Shown: positions 38,619 through 48,539, numbered from the stretch's first letter. The stretch: DNA of 64,000 nt from SAR116 cluster bacterium AG-447-A06 (GCA_003212345.1 QCPZ01000002.1:1-64000); one strand, 5' to 3'. Made by a program: numbers and translations. Notes: generated by a model from the letters alone, not told the origin.

Positions 38619-40537
38619 CTGCGGCCAAATAGCCGCTCAATATCGGCCAATGATAGTGCTACCCATGTAGGGCGACCATGATTGCATTGTCCAGATCGCG
38701 GAGTAGCTTCCATATCCCGCAAAAGCGCGTTCATTTCTGCGCCATTCAGGGACCGGCCTGCGCGCACTGATCCATGGCATGACACGGTTGCCAGAACATG
38801 ATTAATTCGGTCCTCAAGGCTAGTGCTACCTCCAAGCTCAACCAGCTCTTCAGCAATATCGGTCACAAGCTGTTTAACATCGGGCGTGCCGAGCAACGCC
38901 GGGATGGCCCGCACAACGACCGCACCCGTCCCAAAAGTTTCGACGGTAAGTCCCATTGATTCCAGCATTTCGGTTGCATCAACAAGCGCCGCAGCATAAT
39001 GATCGGCCAGCGAAACAACCTCGGGCAGAAGCAATGTTTGTGAGGCAACCTCCTTTTCGGCAAGGGCAATTTTCATGCGTTCCATCACAAGCCGTTCATG
39101 GGCCGCATGCTGATCAATAATGGTCAACCCATCTTCAGTCTCAGCAACAATGTAGGTTTTATGGAGCTGGGCACGAGCGGCACCGAGTAAATGCTTGCGG
39201 TGCACTCTATCAGATTCATTATGCCGTGCATCAAACGCTGGCCGCGCCGCCGGAACCGCGTCATCGCCCAATAAAGCGGTATTCGGTGTGCTTGCAGGCT
39301 GGGCGTTATCTGGCTGATAGAATGATTTTGCCGATTCTCGCGCAGACGAAAGCTGACCGGAAGATGGTTGAGTTAAAAAGGGACGTCGCCGCTCATTTGA
39401 TAGCACTGCATTGCCTAACCTGTCCATTTCGCCTGATCCACTGGTTTCACCTGCGCCGGTTACCCTATCTGGTTCGCAAAGTAGGGCATTCGAAAATTTG
39501 CCTATTGCCGCCTGACCACCACCACCCGTTGCCTGAATACTGCCATCACGCAGCCTTGCCCTGAGGCCTCCAACAAGCAAGCTGCGAACCGCAGCGGCGT
39601 CTTTGAACCGCACTTCAGCTTTCGCCGGATGTACATTTACATCAACCGATGACGCTGGCATTTGAAGAAACAATATGGCCATTGGGTGACGCCCACGCGG
39701 CAAAGTATCGCCATAACCAGACCTGATCGCCCCCAACAGTGCCTTATCGCGAATGGGGCGTCCATTTACAAACAAAAAAATATTCGCCGTCGTTGGCCGA
39801 TTCAATGTGGGTAGCCCGGCAAATCCTCTCAGGCTGATATCATCACGAACCGCTCCAAGCTCCATGGCTTCGCTGGCGAAAGTCTGCCCCATTATGGTAC
39901 CAATGCGGGCTTGTAAACCCCCTTGTCCGGGCAGACATGCTGGCAAATCTAGCAGTACGCGATCATCCGCGTTGAGATGGAATCCAACCGATGGCCAGGC
40001 AAGGGCAAGCCGCCGCACAATATCCAGACATTGCCCCAGCTCGGTGCGTTCAGTTTTTAAAAACTTCAACCGTGCCGGCACAGCCTTAAAAAGTTGTGTC
40101 ACAGAAATCATCGACCCTTTGGCCAAAGCAGCTGGTTTTGGATTGGACATGCGCCCCCCGTCCACAACAATCCGCCAAGCATGGGCAGAATCTGTTGTGA
40201 TCGAAGTAAGCGATAAGCATGAGACCGCCCCAATTGAGGGCAAGGCTTCGCCACGAAATCCCAGTGAATTGATGTGATCCAGCGAATCATCTGGCAGTTT
40301 TGAGGTGGCATGACGTTGTACAGCAAGCATCATATCATCAGCGCTCATTCCGCAGCCATCGTCAACTACGGTGATCTCATCAACACCGCCTCGCCGTAAT
40401 GTGATATTGATCTGCTGTGCCTCCGCATCAAGCGCATTTTCAACCAGTTCTTTAAGCGCGCTAGCAGGCCTCTCAACAACTTCACCCGCTGCAATTTGGT
40501 TGATCAGCCGGTCAGGAAGCTGGCGAAGGGTGGCCAT
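38615..40537 (-). CDS. mutL: DNA mismatch repair protein MutL
   Basis: Couples MutS mismatch recognition to strand incision. GHKL ATPase motifs are visible: ELVENALDAEAQQI, VDDGCGMS and GFRGEALPSIG. The C-terminal domain contains DQHAAHERLVME, matching DQHA(x)2E(x)4E, the latent endonuclease motif of MutL proteins in bacteria without MutH. A low-complexity linker (about 335-440) joins the two parts. 640 residues, normal. Confidence 0.97.
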   Translation of the reverse strand: MATLRQLPDRLINQIAAGEVVERPASALKELVENALDAEAQQINITLRRGGVDEITVVDDGCGMSADDMMLAVQRHATSKLPDDSLDHINSLGFRGEALPSIGAVSCLSLTSITTDSAHAWRIVVDGGRMSNPKPAALAKGSMISVTQLFKAVPARLKFLKTERTELGQCLDIVRRLALAWPSVGFHLNADDRVLLDLPACLPGQGGLQARIGTIMGQTFASEAMELGAVRDDISLRGFAGLPTLNRPTTANIFLFVNGRPIRDKALLGAIRSGYGDTLPRGRHPMAILFLQMPASSVDVNVHPAKAEVRFKDAAAVRSLLVGGLRARLRDGSIQATGGGGQAAIGKFSNALLCEPDRVTGAGETSGSGEMDRLGNAVLSNERRRPFLTQPSSGQLSSARESAKSFYQPDNAQPASTPNTALLGDDAVPAARPAFDARHNESDRVHRKHLLGAARAQLHKTYIVAETEDGLTIIDQHAAHERLVMERMKIALAEKEVASQTLLLPEVVSLADHYAAALVDATEMLESMGLTVETFGTGAVVVRAIPALLGTPDVKQLVTDIAEELVELGGSTSLEDRINHVLATVSCHGSVRAGRSLNGAEMNALLRDMEATPRSGQCNHGRPTWVALSLADIERLFGRS

Positions 40538-40546
40538 GACTGCAAT

Positions 40547-41065
40547 CTAGTTTATGCTCAGCGGTTGATCGCTTGTTGGATCAATGGCTTTTGTACCGCC
40601 TTCTGTTGGTGCCAGCCCCTCAAAGCGGTTTTTGCGAAGCCTTGAGTCCTCTGCCATCTTATCAAGAACAGGTCCAATATCAGGCAAACCACCAAACAAT
40701 AGTTGCAATGGCAAGCGTTTTTCTAGTTGAACCCCATAGGTTTCTTCATCAACTTTGGTACGGATATCATCCGGTACAGATGAAAAATCAAATAACCCAG
40801 AAAAGCTGGAGTTCTCAACACTATTTATGTCAAGCAATTTAGCAGTCTGAGATTGTGCATCACCCTCGCTGGTTTTGCTCTTTTCAATTATGTTCTCAGC
40901 GGTGTCGGAAAATCCAGGAGGTAAAGATAATGGCGGGCGCACCACAACCTGAAATTCGTCAGGCTTCGATTTTTCTTTCCCGATTGAGCGGCGGAAATCT
41001 GAACAAGCCGAAAGCACAACTGCTATCATGACGGCCATGGCTGTAATTATTGATTGTCTGATCAT
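40547..41065 (-). CDS. DUF3035 lipoprotein (BamF-like)
   Basis: A 172-residue outer-membrane lipoprotein. The signal peptide is MIRQSIITAMAVMIAVVLSAC, with the lipobox Cys at residue 21. It is followed by DFRRSIGKEKSKPDEFQVVV and RPPLSLPPGF, the Pro-rich core of the DUF3035 family, described as BamF, an alphaproteobacterial subunit of the outer-membrane protein assembly complex. ATG 41065 overlaps the lspA stop (ATGA), confirming this start over 41107. Sitting directly after the lipoprotein signal peptidase gene fits. Confidence 0.85.
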   Translation of the reverse strand: MIRQSIITAMAVMIAVVLSACSDFRRSIGKEKSKPDEFQVVVRPPLSLPPGFSDTAENIIEKSKTSEGDAQSQTAKLLDINSVENSSFSGLFDFSSVPDDIRTKVDEETYGVQLEKRLPLQLLFGGLPDIGPVLDKMAEDSRLRKNRFEGLAPTEGGTKAIDPTSDQPLSIN

Positions 41066-41562
41066 GTCGCATCTGTCTCCTGTCCAAACAAAATGCTGTA
41101 GGCCCAAAGTCCGGCCCCAATGGTAATCGCGGCATCGGCAACGTTAAAAGCCGGCCAATGCCAAGCGCCAATGTGAAAGTCTATAAAATCAACAACGCGG
41201 CCAAAACGCAACCGATCAATTGCATTTCCAATCGCGCCGCCAGCAATTATTGCTCCAGCAAAGCGCTGACGTTGGTCAAGCTGTGGTAAAGCCCAGACAA
41301 ACCAGGCACTTACTAAAAAGGCAAGTGCGGTGAGCCCAATACGAACCCAAAGTCCTCCATCAGACAGTAAGCCAAAACTCATACCGCTGTTCCAAACTGG
41401 AACAAGGTTTAAGTTCAAGCTAACCTCGATATAACGCGGCGGATCAAACAACAAATCCAGCATAATCTGTTTGCTGACCTGATCAGCAGACAGAACGATC
41501 AAAAAGACAAGAACAAACGTAGGTAAGTGCAGACCTTTAGATTTCAGGGATGCTGCCATCAT
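41062..41562 (-). CDS. lspA: Lipoprotein signal peptidase (signal peptidase II)
   Basis: Removes signal peptides from prolipoproteins in the inner membrane. Four membrane helices; the catalytic Asp pair is in GGAIGNAIDRLRFGRVVDFI and PAFNVADAAITIG. From ATG 41562 the protein has 166 residues; this start overlaps the ileS stop by ATGA, and the downstream lipoprotein gene overlaps by ATGA too, so ileS-lspA-bamF are translationally coupled. Confidence 0.96.
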   Translation of the reverse strand: MMAASLKSKGLHLPTFVLVFLIVLSADQVSKQIMLDLLFDPPRYIEVSLNLNLVPVWNSGMSFGLLSDGGLWVRIGLTALAFLVSAWFVWALPQLDQRQRFAGAIIAGGAIGNAIDRLRFGRVVDFIDFHIGAWHWPAFNVADAAITIGAGLWAYSILFGQETDAT

Positions 41563-44354
41563 GCTAACTTCGTTACCACGTTGTAACAACGGTCACAAAC
41601 ATCACGCGAAACACTGACTTCAGAGCTTACTTTCCAACACCGGGCGCATTTCTCACCCTCAGCCAAAGAAAAACCAACCGCAATATCATTGATCGACTCA
41701 AGCCGAAATGCATCAGCCGGTGCTGTATCGGCGGTCAAAATTGCCGACGAGGTAATAAAAAGGCTGGCAGCATCCTGGCCTGCAAAGGCCGACAACATAT
41801 CTTCCGGAACATAAACCGTTGGCGCAGCCTGCAATGAGGCACCAATCTTTCCATCATTACGGGCCGATTCCAATGCGCTCATTACTACTTGGCGTATTCT
41901 CCGGATCTGCGCCCATCTTTGCGCAACATCATTGTCATGCCATTCAGGCGCAATTGGATCATAGCTTCGCAAATGAACTGAATTTTCAATATCCGAATGG
42001 CGTGATTGCCATGCCTCCTCAGCAGTAAAACACAAAATTGGTGCCAACCAAGCGGTTAGGCGATTAAACACCTCATCCATCACCGTACGACAAGAACGCC
42101 GAGCCGTTGAGCGCTTGTCATCGCAATATAATGTATCTTTCCGAATCTCAAAGTAAAATGCAGATAGATCGCTGTTGCAGAATTGGTGAAGTTCAGAAAA
42201 AATGCCGTGGAAATCGTATACCTCGGTCAGTTTTCGAATGGTATCATCGATTGTCGCTAGCCGGTGGAGCACCCATTTTTCCAAATCAGGCATAGCCGAA
42301 TAATTGATTGCCTCACCCATACTGTAGCCATCCAACGCCCCAAGCAAATAGCGTAAAGTATTGCGGAATCGTCGATAGTTATCCGTAGTACGTTTGATAA
42401 TTTCTGGGCCAATGCGCAAATCATTGTAATAGTCAGAGCTAACAACCCAGAGACGTAAAATATCGGCACCATTCTGGTCCATGACTTTTTGTGGGGTCAC
42501 CACATTACCAAGCGATTTCGACATTTTTCGTCCCTGTTCATCCAACACAAAGCCGTGCGTTAGAACCGCTTTGTAGGGGGCGCGGCTTCGTGTTGCGCAA
42601 GATTGCAATAATGACGAATGGAACCAGCCACGGTGTTGATCTGATCCTTCGAGGTATAAATCAGCCGGGCTGGATAGATCATCACGATCTTCTAACACAA
42701 AAGCATGGGTAGAGCCTGAGTCAAACCAAACATCCAAAATATCAGTGATTTTTTCAAAGTCATTTGGATCATAATCTGGCCCAAGGAAGCGCGACGGATG
42801 AGATGCAAACCAGCAGTCGGCGCCTTCGATCTTAATTGCGTCAACAACCCGAGCATGAACAGCAGGATCCCGTAATGGTTCGCCTGTTTCCTTATTGACA
42901 AAAATGGTCAACGGTACACCCCAAGCTCGCTGGCGGCTAAGACACCAATCGGGCCGCTGATCAATCATCGATGTTAAACGCTTTTGTCCAGCTGCCGGGT
43001 AAAAAGTTGTTTTTGCCAATTCGTTAAGCGCCGTATCACGCAAGCCATGGGATTCCATTGAAACAAACCATTGCGCGGTATTACGATAAATTACTGGTGC
43101 CTTTGACCGCCATGAATGGGGATAGGAGTGCACTAGCTTACCAATCCCAATGACCCCCTTGTGTGAAGCCATAAGATCGGCGATTTTTGCATTATCACGA
43201 AGCACATGCATGCCAGCAAATATCGGTAGATGCTCCATGATTTGGCCATTTTCACTGACCGTGTCAGGAACCGCAATGCCGTGCTCTAGATGGGCGAGCT
43301 CAAAATCTTCAACCCCATGACCCGGGGCAATGTGAACAAAGCCCGTTCCCTGTTCAGTGGTCACATGACTTCCCGCCAATAATGGCACATCGTAATCATA
43401 GCCATGACCAGCCATCGGATGCGCAGTGACTGTTCCGGACATTTCGTAACCCATCAGACTTGCCCGAAGTACCGTTTCACCCACACCGATGGCCTCGATC
43501 ACATCACCGGCCAAATCATCAGCAATAACTAGAACATCACCCTTTTCGCATAGGCTTCCTTCATTCGGTTCAACCACTTCGACGACTTGATAGCTTATAT
43601 CATCACCGTAAGCCACGGCACGGTTACCCGGCATAGTCCATGGTGTTGTGGTCCAAATAATGATTGAAGCGCCTTCGAGGGCTGGATGCGACGCCTTTTT
43701 CACTGGAAAACGCGCATAAATCGTGACCGATGTATGATCTTCATATTCAATTTCAGCTTCTGCAAGGGCTGTTTTTTCAACAGGTGACCACATCACCGGT
43801 TTGGCACCACGATAAAGGCTACCATCCATAAGAATTTTCCCTAATTCTTCAGCAATCTTTGCCTCTGCCGAATAGGCCATGGTGGTATAGGGTTCATTCC
43901 AGTCACCAAGTACGCCAAGTCTTTGGAATTCATTCGATTGCACATCCAGCCAATGCGCTGCAAAATCTCGGCATTCCTGACGAAATTCGGCCACTGGAAT
44001 TGCATCTTTATCTTTACCCTTTTTGCGATATTGTTCTTCAATTTTCCATTCGATCGGCAAACCGTGACAATCCCAACCCGGCACATAATTAGCATTCTTC
44101 CCGAGCATTGATTGTGACCGATTTATAACATCTTTTAGAATTTTATTCAGCGCATGCCCAATATGCAGTTGGCCATTGGCATAAGGTGGACCATCATGAA
44201 GAACAAATTTAGGTGCACCTTTTCGCACATCACGTAGCTTTGCATAAATATCTATATCCTGCCAATTTTTTAAAATTTGCGGTTCTTTTGTTGGTAAACT
44301 ACCCCGCATTGGAAAATCTGTTCGTGGCAGAAAAACTGTATCTTTATAACTCAT
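41559..44354 (-). CDS. ileS: Isoleucyl-tRNA synthetase
   Basis: Class I synthetase, 931 residues. The HIGH signature is PPYANGQLHIGHALNKILKD, KMSKS is QGRKMSKSLGNVVTPQKVM, and the editing domain shows IWTTTPWTMPGNRAVAYG. The C-terminal zinc ribbon EKCARCWKVSSEV and DVCDRCYNV is intact, so this is the bacterial-type enzyme. No riboswitch or T-box is evident upstream. Part of ribF-ileS-lspA-bamF on the minus strand. Confidence 0.98.
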   Translation of the reverse strand: MSYKDTVFLPRTDFPMRGSLPTKEPQILKNWQDIDIYAKLRDVRKGAPKFVLHDGPPYANGQLHIGHALNKILKDVINRSQSMLGKNANYVPGWDCHGLPIEWKIEEQYRKKGKDKDAIPVAEFRQECRDFAAHWLDVQSNEFQRLGVLGDWNEPYTTMAYSAEAKIAEELGKILMDGSLYRGAKPVMWSPVEKTALAEAEIEYEDHTSVTIYARFPVKKASHPALEGASIIIWTTTPWTMPGNRAVAYGDDISYQVVEVVEPNEGSLCEKGDVLVIADDLAGDVIEAIGVGETVLRASLMGYEMSGTVTAHPMAGHGYDYDVPLLAGSHVTTEQGTGFVHIAPGHGVEDFELAHLEHGIAVPDTVSENGQIMEHLPIFAGMHVLRDNAKIADLMASHKGVIGIGKLVHSYPHSWRSKAPVIYRNTAQWFVSMESHGLRDTALNELAKTTFYPAAGQKRLTSMIDQRPDWCLSRQRAWGVPLTIFVNKETGEPLRDPAVHARVVDAIKIEGADCWFASHPSRFLGPDYDPNDFEKITDILDVWFDSGSTHAFVLEDRDDLSSPADLYLEGSDQHRGWFHSSLLQSCATRSRAPYKAVLTHGFVLDEQGRKMSKSLGNVVTPQKVMDQNGADILRLWVVSSDYYNDLRIGPEIIKRTTDNYRRFRNTLRYLLGALDGYSMGEAINYSAMPDLEKWVLHRLATIDDTIRKLTEVYDFHGIFSELHQFCNSDLSAFYFEIRKDTLYCDDKRSTARRSCRTVMDEVFNRLTAWLAPILCFTAEEAWQSRHSDIENSVHLRSYDPIAPEWHDNDVAQRWAQIRRIRQVVMSALESARNDGKIGASLQAAPTVYVPEDMLSAFAGQDAASLFITSSAILTADTAPADAFRLESINDIAVGFSLAEGEKCARCWKVSSEVSVSRDVCDRCYNVVTKLA

Positions 44355-44413
44355 GATAGGTTCAATCTATTATCTCAGTTAAGAAAGCTTAATGAAAGGA
44401 GGCTCGGTCTCGG

Positions 44414-45421
44414 CTAGCTAAAAGAGAATGGAGGCAAAAGCTGCCGTGCTTTTTCTGCATCCAAACCAATTTGATGGGTTAATTCTTTAATACCAGAAAA
44501 TTTCTGTTCAGGCCGCAAAAACGTCTTTAACCGCACCAATAAACGCTTATCATAAAGGTCAACATCGCGATCAAATAAGTGTGTCTCGCATAAAACACCT
44601 CTATTTTGCACGGTTGGCCTGATACCAATATTCGCAACACCATTGCCAATTTTCCGAATTCGACCATTATCTTCTTCCAGATCAATCTCTACCGCATAAA
44701 CACCGAATGCTGGAAACTGCAATGATCCAAGCGCAATGTTTGCGGTGGGAAAACCAATGCTGCGCCCGCGCGCGTCACCCTTGATTACCTTGCCGGTGAC
44801 TGCCCAATCACGACCAAGCATCACTGCCGCCGACTCAGGATCACCAGCTTGTAACGCCGCCCGGACTCGGCTGGATGAAATGACCGCAGTATTGTCATCA
44901 ACAAGTAGCGGAATAGCGGTTGCCTCCATACCAACATCCTTGCCAATCTTATTAATTGTCTCAAAATCGCCCCCACGCTCCTTACCAAAGGCAAAATTGA
45001 TCCCTGCAAACAGATGCCGAACTCCTAAGCTAACCAAAACATGGCTGATAAAATGGCGAGCATCAGTTTTGCGCAACGCGTCATCAAAGCGCAAATGGAT
45101 AATCTTTGCCGGTGCACTCTGGTCAAGCAAATCAGATAGCAGCCGATCTTTTTCTCGCCGATCCGCAAGGTGAAACGGGGCGTCGTCCCGGCGAAAAAAT
45201 TCGCGTGGATGTGGGTCAAAGGTAATCACCGCAGAGGTAAGATTATTGCGCTGCGCTGCTTCAGTTGCCGCGGCAACGACCTTTTGATGACCGCGATGCA
45301 CACCATCAAAATTGCCGATTGCCGCAGCTAGTCCCGCTTCACTGGAACAGCCTTGTGCCAGCGGCGCATCGTTGATTGCCCAATTAATCACATCAACCAT
45401 ATTTGCCTGTTGGTTTTTCAT
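44414..45421 (-). CDS. ribF: Bifunctional riboflavin kinase / FAD synthetase
   Basis: Makes FMN and then FAD. The N-terminal nucleotidyltransferase has AAIGNFDGVHRGHQKVV and VITFDPHPREFF; the C-terminal kinase domain has VIKGDARGRSIGFPTANIAL and NIGIRPT. The 335-residue length is a little above average because of a short N-terminal addition. It lies 59 bases upstream of ileS in the same direction, a common neighbour. Divergent from the MscS channel gene. Confidence 0.96.
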   Translation of the reverse strand: MKNQQANMVDVINWAINDAPLAQGCSSEAGLAAAIGNFDGVHRGHQKVVAAATEAAQRNNLTSAVITFDPHPREFFRRDDAPFHLADRREKDRLLSDLLDQSAPAKIIHLRFDDALRKTDARHFISHVLVSLGVRHLFAGINFAFGKERGGDFETINKIGKDVGMEATAIPLLVDDNTAVISSSRVRAALQAGDPESAAVMLGRDWAVTGKVIKGDARGRSIGFPTANIALGSLQFPAFGVYAVEIDLEEDNGRIRKIGNGVANIGIRPTVQNRGVLCETHLFDRDVDLYDKRLLVRLKTFLRPEQKFSGIKELTHQIGLDAEKARQLLPPFSFS

Positions 45422-45639
45422 AGCGCGGCACTATATCGCCGAACCCGCCGTAATATCAATCTTTGATCTTGAAAACATGCTATCATTAGGCCTTATTTAA
45501 TACTAATAAACGCATCACAACATTCATAAAACCATATCCACCTGTCCAAATGAATATTTTTACATCAACTCACGAATTTGTTAGAGTACCTCACCGTGCT
45601 TAAGAAAGCTTTGATAGGAATGGTGGACGGTTGATAAAG

Positions 45640-46557
45640 ATGCCCCTCAGCGGCAAACTCTTACAGGCAAATGAACGTGACGGGCACCCCATGGAAACAA
45701 TCACAAAAAACCTGTTTTCTTTTGATCTAATGAGTCAATATGGCGCTGATTTCGTGCTGGGCCTTAGCATGCAAGTGATAGCTGGCATTCTAACCATTTT
45801 CATTGGTTTCTGGCTATCCGGACGTGCGAGCCGTCTTGTGATAAAGGCCTTTAGCAAAATTGATCAGATTGATAAAACCATCATACCAATGATTGGTGCA
45901 TTGGTCCGTTATGCTGGCATGACGCTGACCCTTGTGGTTGCACTTGGTAAATTTGGTGTTGAGACAACATCGATCATTGCTGTTCTTGGTGCGGCGGGCC
46001 TTGCTATTGGCCTTGCACTGCAAGGAACTCTATCAAACGTTGCGGCTGGACTGATGTTGATTTTCTTGCGACCATTCAAGATTGGCGATTGGGTTGAAGC
46101 GGCTGGCATGTCCGGCACAGTGCGAGAAATTGGTTTATTCACAACAGTCATAGACACATTCGATCGTGTTTTCATCAGTGTGCCCAATTCATCAATCTGG
46201 TCATCAAATATTATCAACCATTCGCGGTATGGTGAACGCCGACTGGATCTTGATATCGGAATTGCTTATGAAAGTAACCTAGATGATGCCGAAACGGCCC
46301 TTTTGAAATTGGCAAACGATAGTCGAGTTCTCGCCACCCCACCACCTCGCTTCCTTGTTGTAACTTATGCTGACTCGGCCATCATTGTGCGGTTGCGCGT
46401 TTATGCAAATTACGCTGACTTTTTTGACCTTCAATATGATTTGCATCGCAAGTTAAAAGAGGTGCTGGCAAAGCATAATGTCTCAATTCCCTACCCGCAT
46501 CGTGTTGTGCATCATGTTGGCGACGCATCAATCGAACGTCCTTCTGACAGAGTATGA
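45640..46557 (+). CDS. Small-conductance mechanosensitive channel (MscS family)
   Basis: Opens under membrane tension to release solutes during osmotic downshock. Three membrane helices are followed by the pore helix region VLGAAGLAIGLALQGTLSNVAAG and a cytoplasmic domain with FKIGDWVEAAGMSGTVREIGLFTT, SVPNSSIWSSNIINHS and YPHRVVHH. ATG 45640 is used (305 residues); TTG 45631 and ATG 45691 are alternatives. It overlaps the next gene by ATGA. Confidence 0.93.
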   Translation: MPLSGKLLQANERDGHPMETITKNLFSFDLMSQYGADFVLGLSMQVIAGILTIFIGFWLSGRASRLVIKAFSKIDQIDKTIIPMIGALVRYAGMTLTLVVALGKFGVETTSIIAVLGAAGLAIGLALQGTLSNVAAGLMLIFLRPFKIGDWVEAAGMSGTVREIGLFTTVIDTFDRVFISVPNSSIWSSNIINHSRYGERRLDLDIGIAYESNLDDAETALLKLANDSRVLATPPPRFLVVTYADSAIIVRLRVYANYADFFDLQYDLHRKLKEVLAKHNVSIPYPHRVVHHVGDASIERPSDRV

Positions 46558-47246
46558 ACAGAAAACTAGCACCCACACCTATCACCCGCGAGACATTAGA
46601 GGACTGGTCTGTCGCAGCCATGGCACGCGAGCGTGATGGCCCAGAAGCAACCATCGCAAGTGAAGATCAATTATTGCAATCACGACGGAACATGGTTCCT
46701 GATGAGTCCGATTGCCAGGACCTATGGGTCTTCGGCTACGGCAGTCTGATCTCCAACCCCGTTATTGCCCATAACCACTGCTTAACCGCCCAAATCCATG
46801 GTTACCATCGGCGGTTTTGTCTTTGGACAAAGATCGGTCGCGGCACGCCAGAATTTCCAGGCCTTGTGCTATCGCTTGATTATGGTGGGTCTTGTGTCGG
46901 AGTAGCTTACCGACTTGAACCAGACACGGCAATTGCTGAGCTGGACTTATTATGGCGGCGTGAAATGCTCACCCTGGCCTACAATGCGCGCTGGTTGCAT
47001 CTGCACACGCCCGAGGGGATCAAACGCGGGCTTGCCTTTGTTGTCAAACGTGAAAGCCCAGCCTATGCCCCGCCCATGCGGTTCGAAGATACCGTAAAAA
47101 CGGTGGCAACGGCTATTGGCTTTAATGGGCGTTGTTATGATTACTTGTTTGATACACTCGCCGGAATAAAAGAACACGGCATTCATGACGCAATGATGGA
47201 GAAACTGGCAAACGCGGTGTCACAGAGGCTTGCATCAACCGAATAA
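46554..47246 (+). CDS. Gamma-glutamylcyclotransferase, ChaC family
   Basis: ChaC-type enzymes cleave the gamma-glutamyl part of glutathione to 5-oxoproline. The 230-residue protein has DLWVFGYGSLISNPV (substrate loop), VHGYHRRF-like IHGYHRRFCLWTKIGRGTPEFPGLVLSLD and GVAYRL, all ChaC marks. It has an N-terminal extension of about 55 residues. Coupled to the MscS gene by ATGA; tRNA-Leu begins 32 bases after it. With gshA at 20.6 kb, glutathione turnover is plausible. Confidence 0.9.
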   Translation: MNRKLAPTPITRETLEDWSVAAMARERDGPEATIASEDQLLQSRRNMVPDESDCQDLWVFGYGSLISNPVIAHNHCLTAQIHGYHRRFCLWTKIGRGTPEFPGLVLSLDYGGSCVGVAYRLEPDTAIAELDLLWRREMLTLAYNARWLHLHTPEGIKRGLAFVVKRESPAYAPPMRFEDTVKTVATAIGFNGRCYDYLFDTLAGIKEHGIHDAMMEKLANAVSQRLASTE

Positions 47247-47278
47247 TTTGGGTAGGAACGTTGCTACTGTTGGGCGCT

Positions 47279-47364
47279 GCGGCTGTGGCGGAATGGTAGA
47301 CGCGGCGGATTCAAAATCCGCTTCTGGTGACAGAGTGGGGGTTCAAGTCCCTTCAGCCGTACCA
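47279..47364 (+). tRNA. tRNA-Leu, anticodon CAA
   Basis: An 86-base type II tRNA with an encoded CCA end. The acceptor stem is GCGGCTG/CAGCCGT (one G-T pair), D stem GCG/CGC, anticodon stem-loop GCGGA-TTCAAAA-TCCGC with anticodon CAA (reads UUG), a long variable arm (TTCTGGTGACAGAGT), and T arm GGGGG-TTCAAGT-CCCTT with two G-T pairs. The identity follows from the anticodon and the long variable arm. No T-rich terminator is seen just after it, and no integrase gene or target duplication is nearby. Confidence 0.96.
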
Positions 47365-47441
47365 ACTGGAGCCCGATGAAAGGGGCCTCTAACCCCATTG
47401 CAATGCGGTGCAAATCCGTACGGTTTGATCTGTGGTGACCG

Positions 47442-48020
47442 ATGCTACTTTGGCGTCTCATAAAACAACAATATGATTTCATTATCCGCGTTGCTGCAAC
47501 AAAGCTTGCGGTCTCAGGGCTCTATATCTTTGCCGCACTCGAGTCGATCATCATTCCCATTCCGGCAGATCCTTTGCTTGTTGCCACCGTGCTTGCTCGG
47601 CCCAGAAGGTGGCGCCAGCTTGCCTTGGGATGTACCATAGCATCTGTTATTGGCGGTGTCGGTGGTTGGGCTCTCGGTGCATTTTTTAGTCCTTATCTAT
47701 ACGAATGGCTGGCCATGTTACCTGAAAGGCTAGCCGCCCCCACAGCCTTTACGGCAGTCGAGGCCGGATTCGCGAAGTTTGGTATTTTTTTGGTGTTTCT
47801 TGGAGCTTTTTCGCCACTGCCTTACAAGGTTATTGCAGTTAGCGCGGGTATTGGCGGATTTGGCCTTTTACCATTTATTGTGACCTCAATCATAGGTCGT
47901 GGACTCCGGTTTGCAATTGTTGCAGGCATTGCAAAAAACAATGGAAACCCTAAGGTAGTTGTTTTACTTGTCACCATTCTTGTCTGTTTGTTCGCGGGAG
48001 CTCTATGGCTTATCAAATGA
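47442..48020 (+). CDS. YqaA family membrane protein (DedA/VTT-like)
   Basis: A 192-residue membrane protein with the SNARE-associated/VTT-type fold: YIFAALESIIIPIPADPLLV, GGVGGWALGAFF, and the conserved GAFSPLPYKVIAVSAG segment, followed by RGLRFAIVAG. The family takes part in membrane lipid transport; the precise role of YqaA members is unknown. It overlaps dsbB by 16 bases (or by ATGA if dsbB starts at 48017). Confidence 0.88.
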   Translation: MLLWRLIKQQYDFIIRVAATKLAVSGLYIFAALESIIIPIPADPLLVATVLARPRRWRQLALGCTIASVIGGVGGWALGAFFSPYLYEWLAMLPERLAAPTAFTAVEAGFAKFGIFLVFLGAFSPLPYKVIAVSAGIGGFGLLPFIVTSIIGRGLRFAIVAGIAKNNGNPKVVVLLVTILVCLFAGALWLIK

Positions 48021-48502
48021 AACCAACTTTCATTCCACCCATCGGCCACCGCCTCGGCCTAAGCATTGCTGGCGGCATTTCCACCATATTGCTTGGTGGT
48101 GCTTTACTTTTTCAATATGTTGGCGGACTAGTACCTTGCAGTTTGTGTGTTTGGCAACGATGGCCGCATCTCGCAGTAATAATTGTGGCGTTTATTGGGT
48201 TGCGCGGCGTTATGCCGCGCGGCATGCTTTGGCTGACTGTTATCGCCGGCAGTATCAGCGTAAGCCTCGGCAGTTATCATGCTGGTATTGAATACGGGTT
48301 TTGGGCTGGACCAAGCGGTTGCTCGGCCAATCTGCTGCCTGATGGCGACATCAAAGCTCTGACCCAGCAACTGCTTATCACGCCGCTCGTACGTTGTGAT
48401 GAGGTAACATGGTCGTTATTTGGCCTATCGATGGCAGGCTGGAACGCACTGATTAGCCTTGACATTGTCGCTGCGTCTCTTATTTCGTTGAGGCGCAGTT
48501 AA
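48005..48502 (+). CDS. dsbB: Disulfide bond formation protein DsbB
   Basis: Inner-membrane protein that reoxidises DsbA and passes electrons to ubiquinone. Four membrane helices; the first Cys pair is PCSLCVWQRWPH, and the second pair is GCSAN and VRCDEV in the second periplasmic loop. The 165-residue form starts at ATG 48005 with CGGGAG 4 bases before it; ATG 48017 would give an ATGA overlap with the YqaA gene. No dsbA is in the window. Confidence 0.92.
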   Translation: MAYQMKPTFIPPIGHRLGLSIAGGISTILLGGALLFQYVGGLVPCSLCVWQRWPHLAVIIVAFIGLRGVMPRGMLWLTVIAGSISVSLGSYHAGIEYGFWAGPSGCSANLLPDGDIKALTQQLLITPLVRCDEVTWSLFGLSMAGWNALISLDIVAASLISLRRS

Positions 48503-48539
48503 GTCGCCCCGTTTCTCCTAGACAGCCAAAGGTATTCAC

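Noticed and set aside
47279-47441. Integration site at tRNA-Leu
   Set aside because: No integrase, no repeat of the tRNA 3' end downstream in the window, and normal housekeeping genes follow.
47264-47482. 72-codon minus-strand frame across the tRNA
   Set aside because: It covers the tRNA-Leu gene and the start of the YqaA gene; it is a shadow frame.
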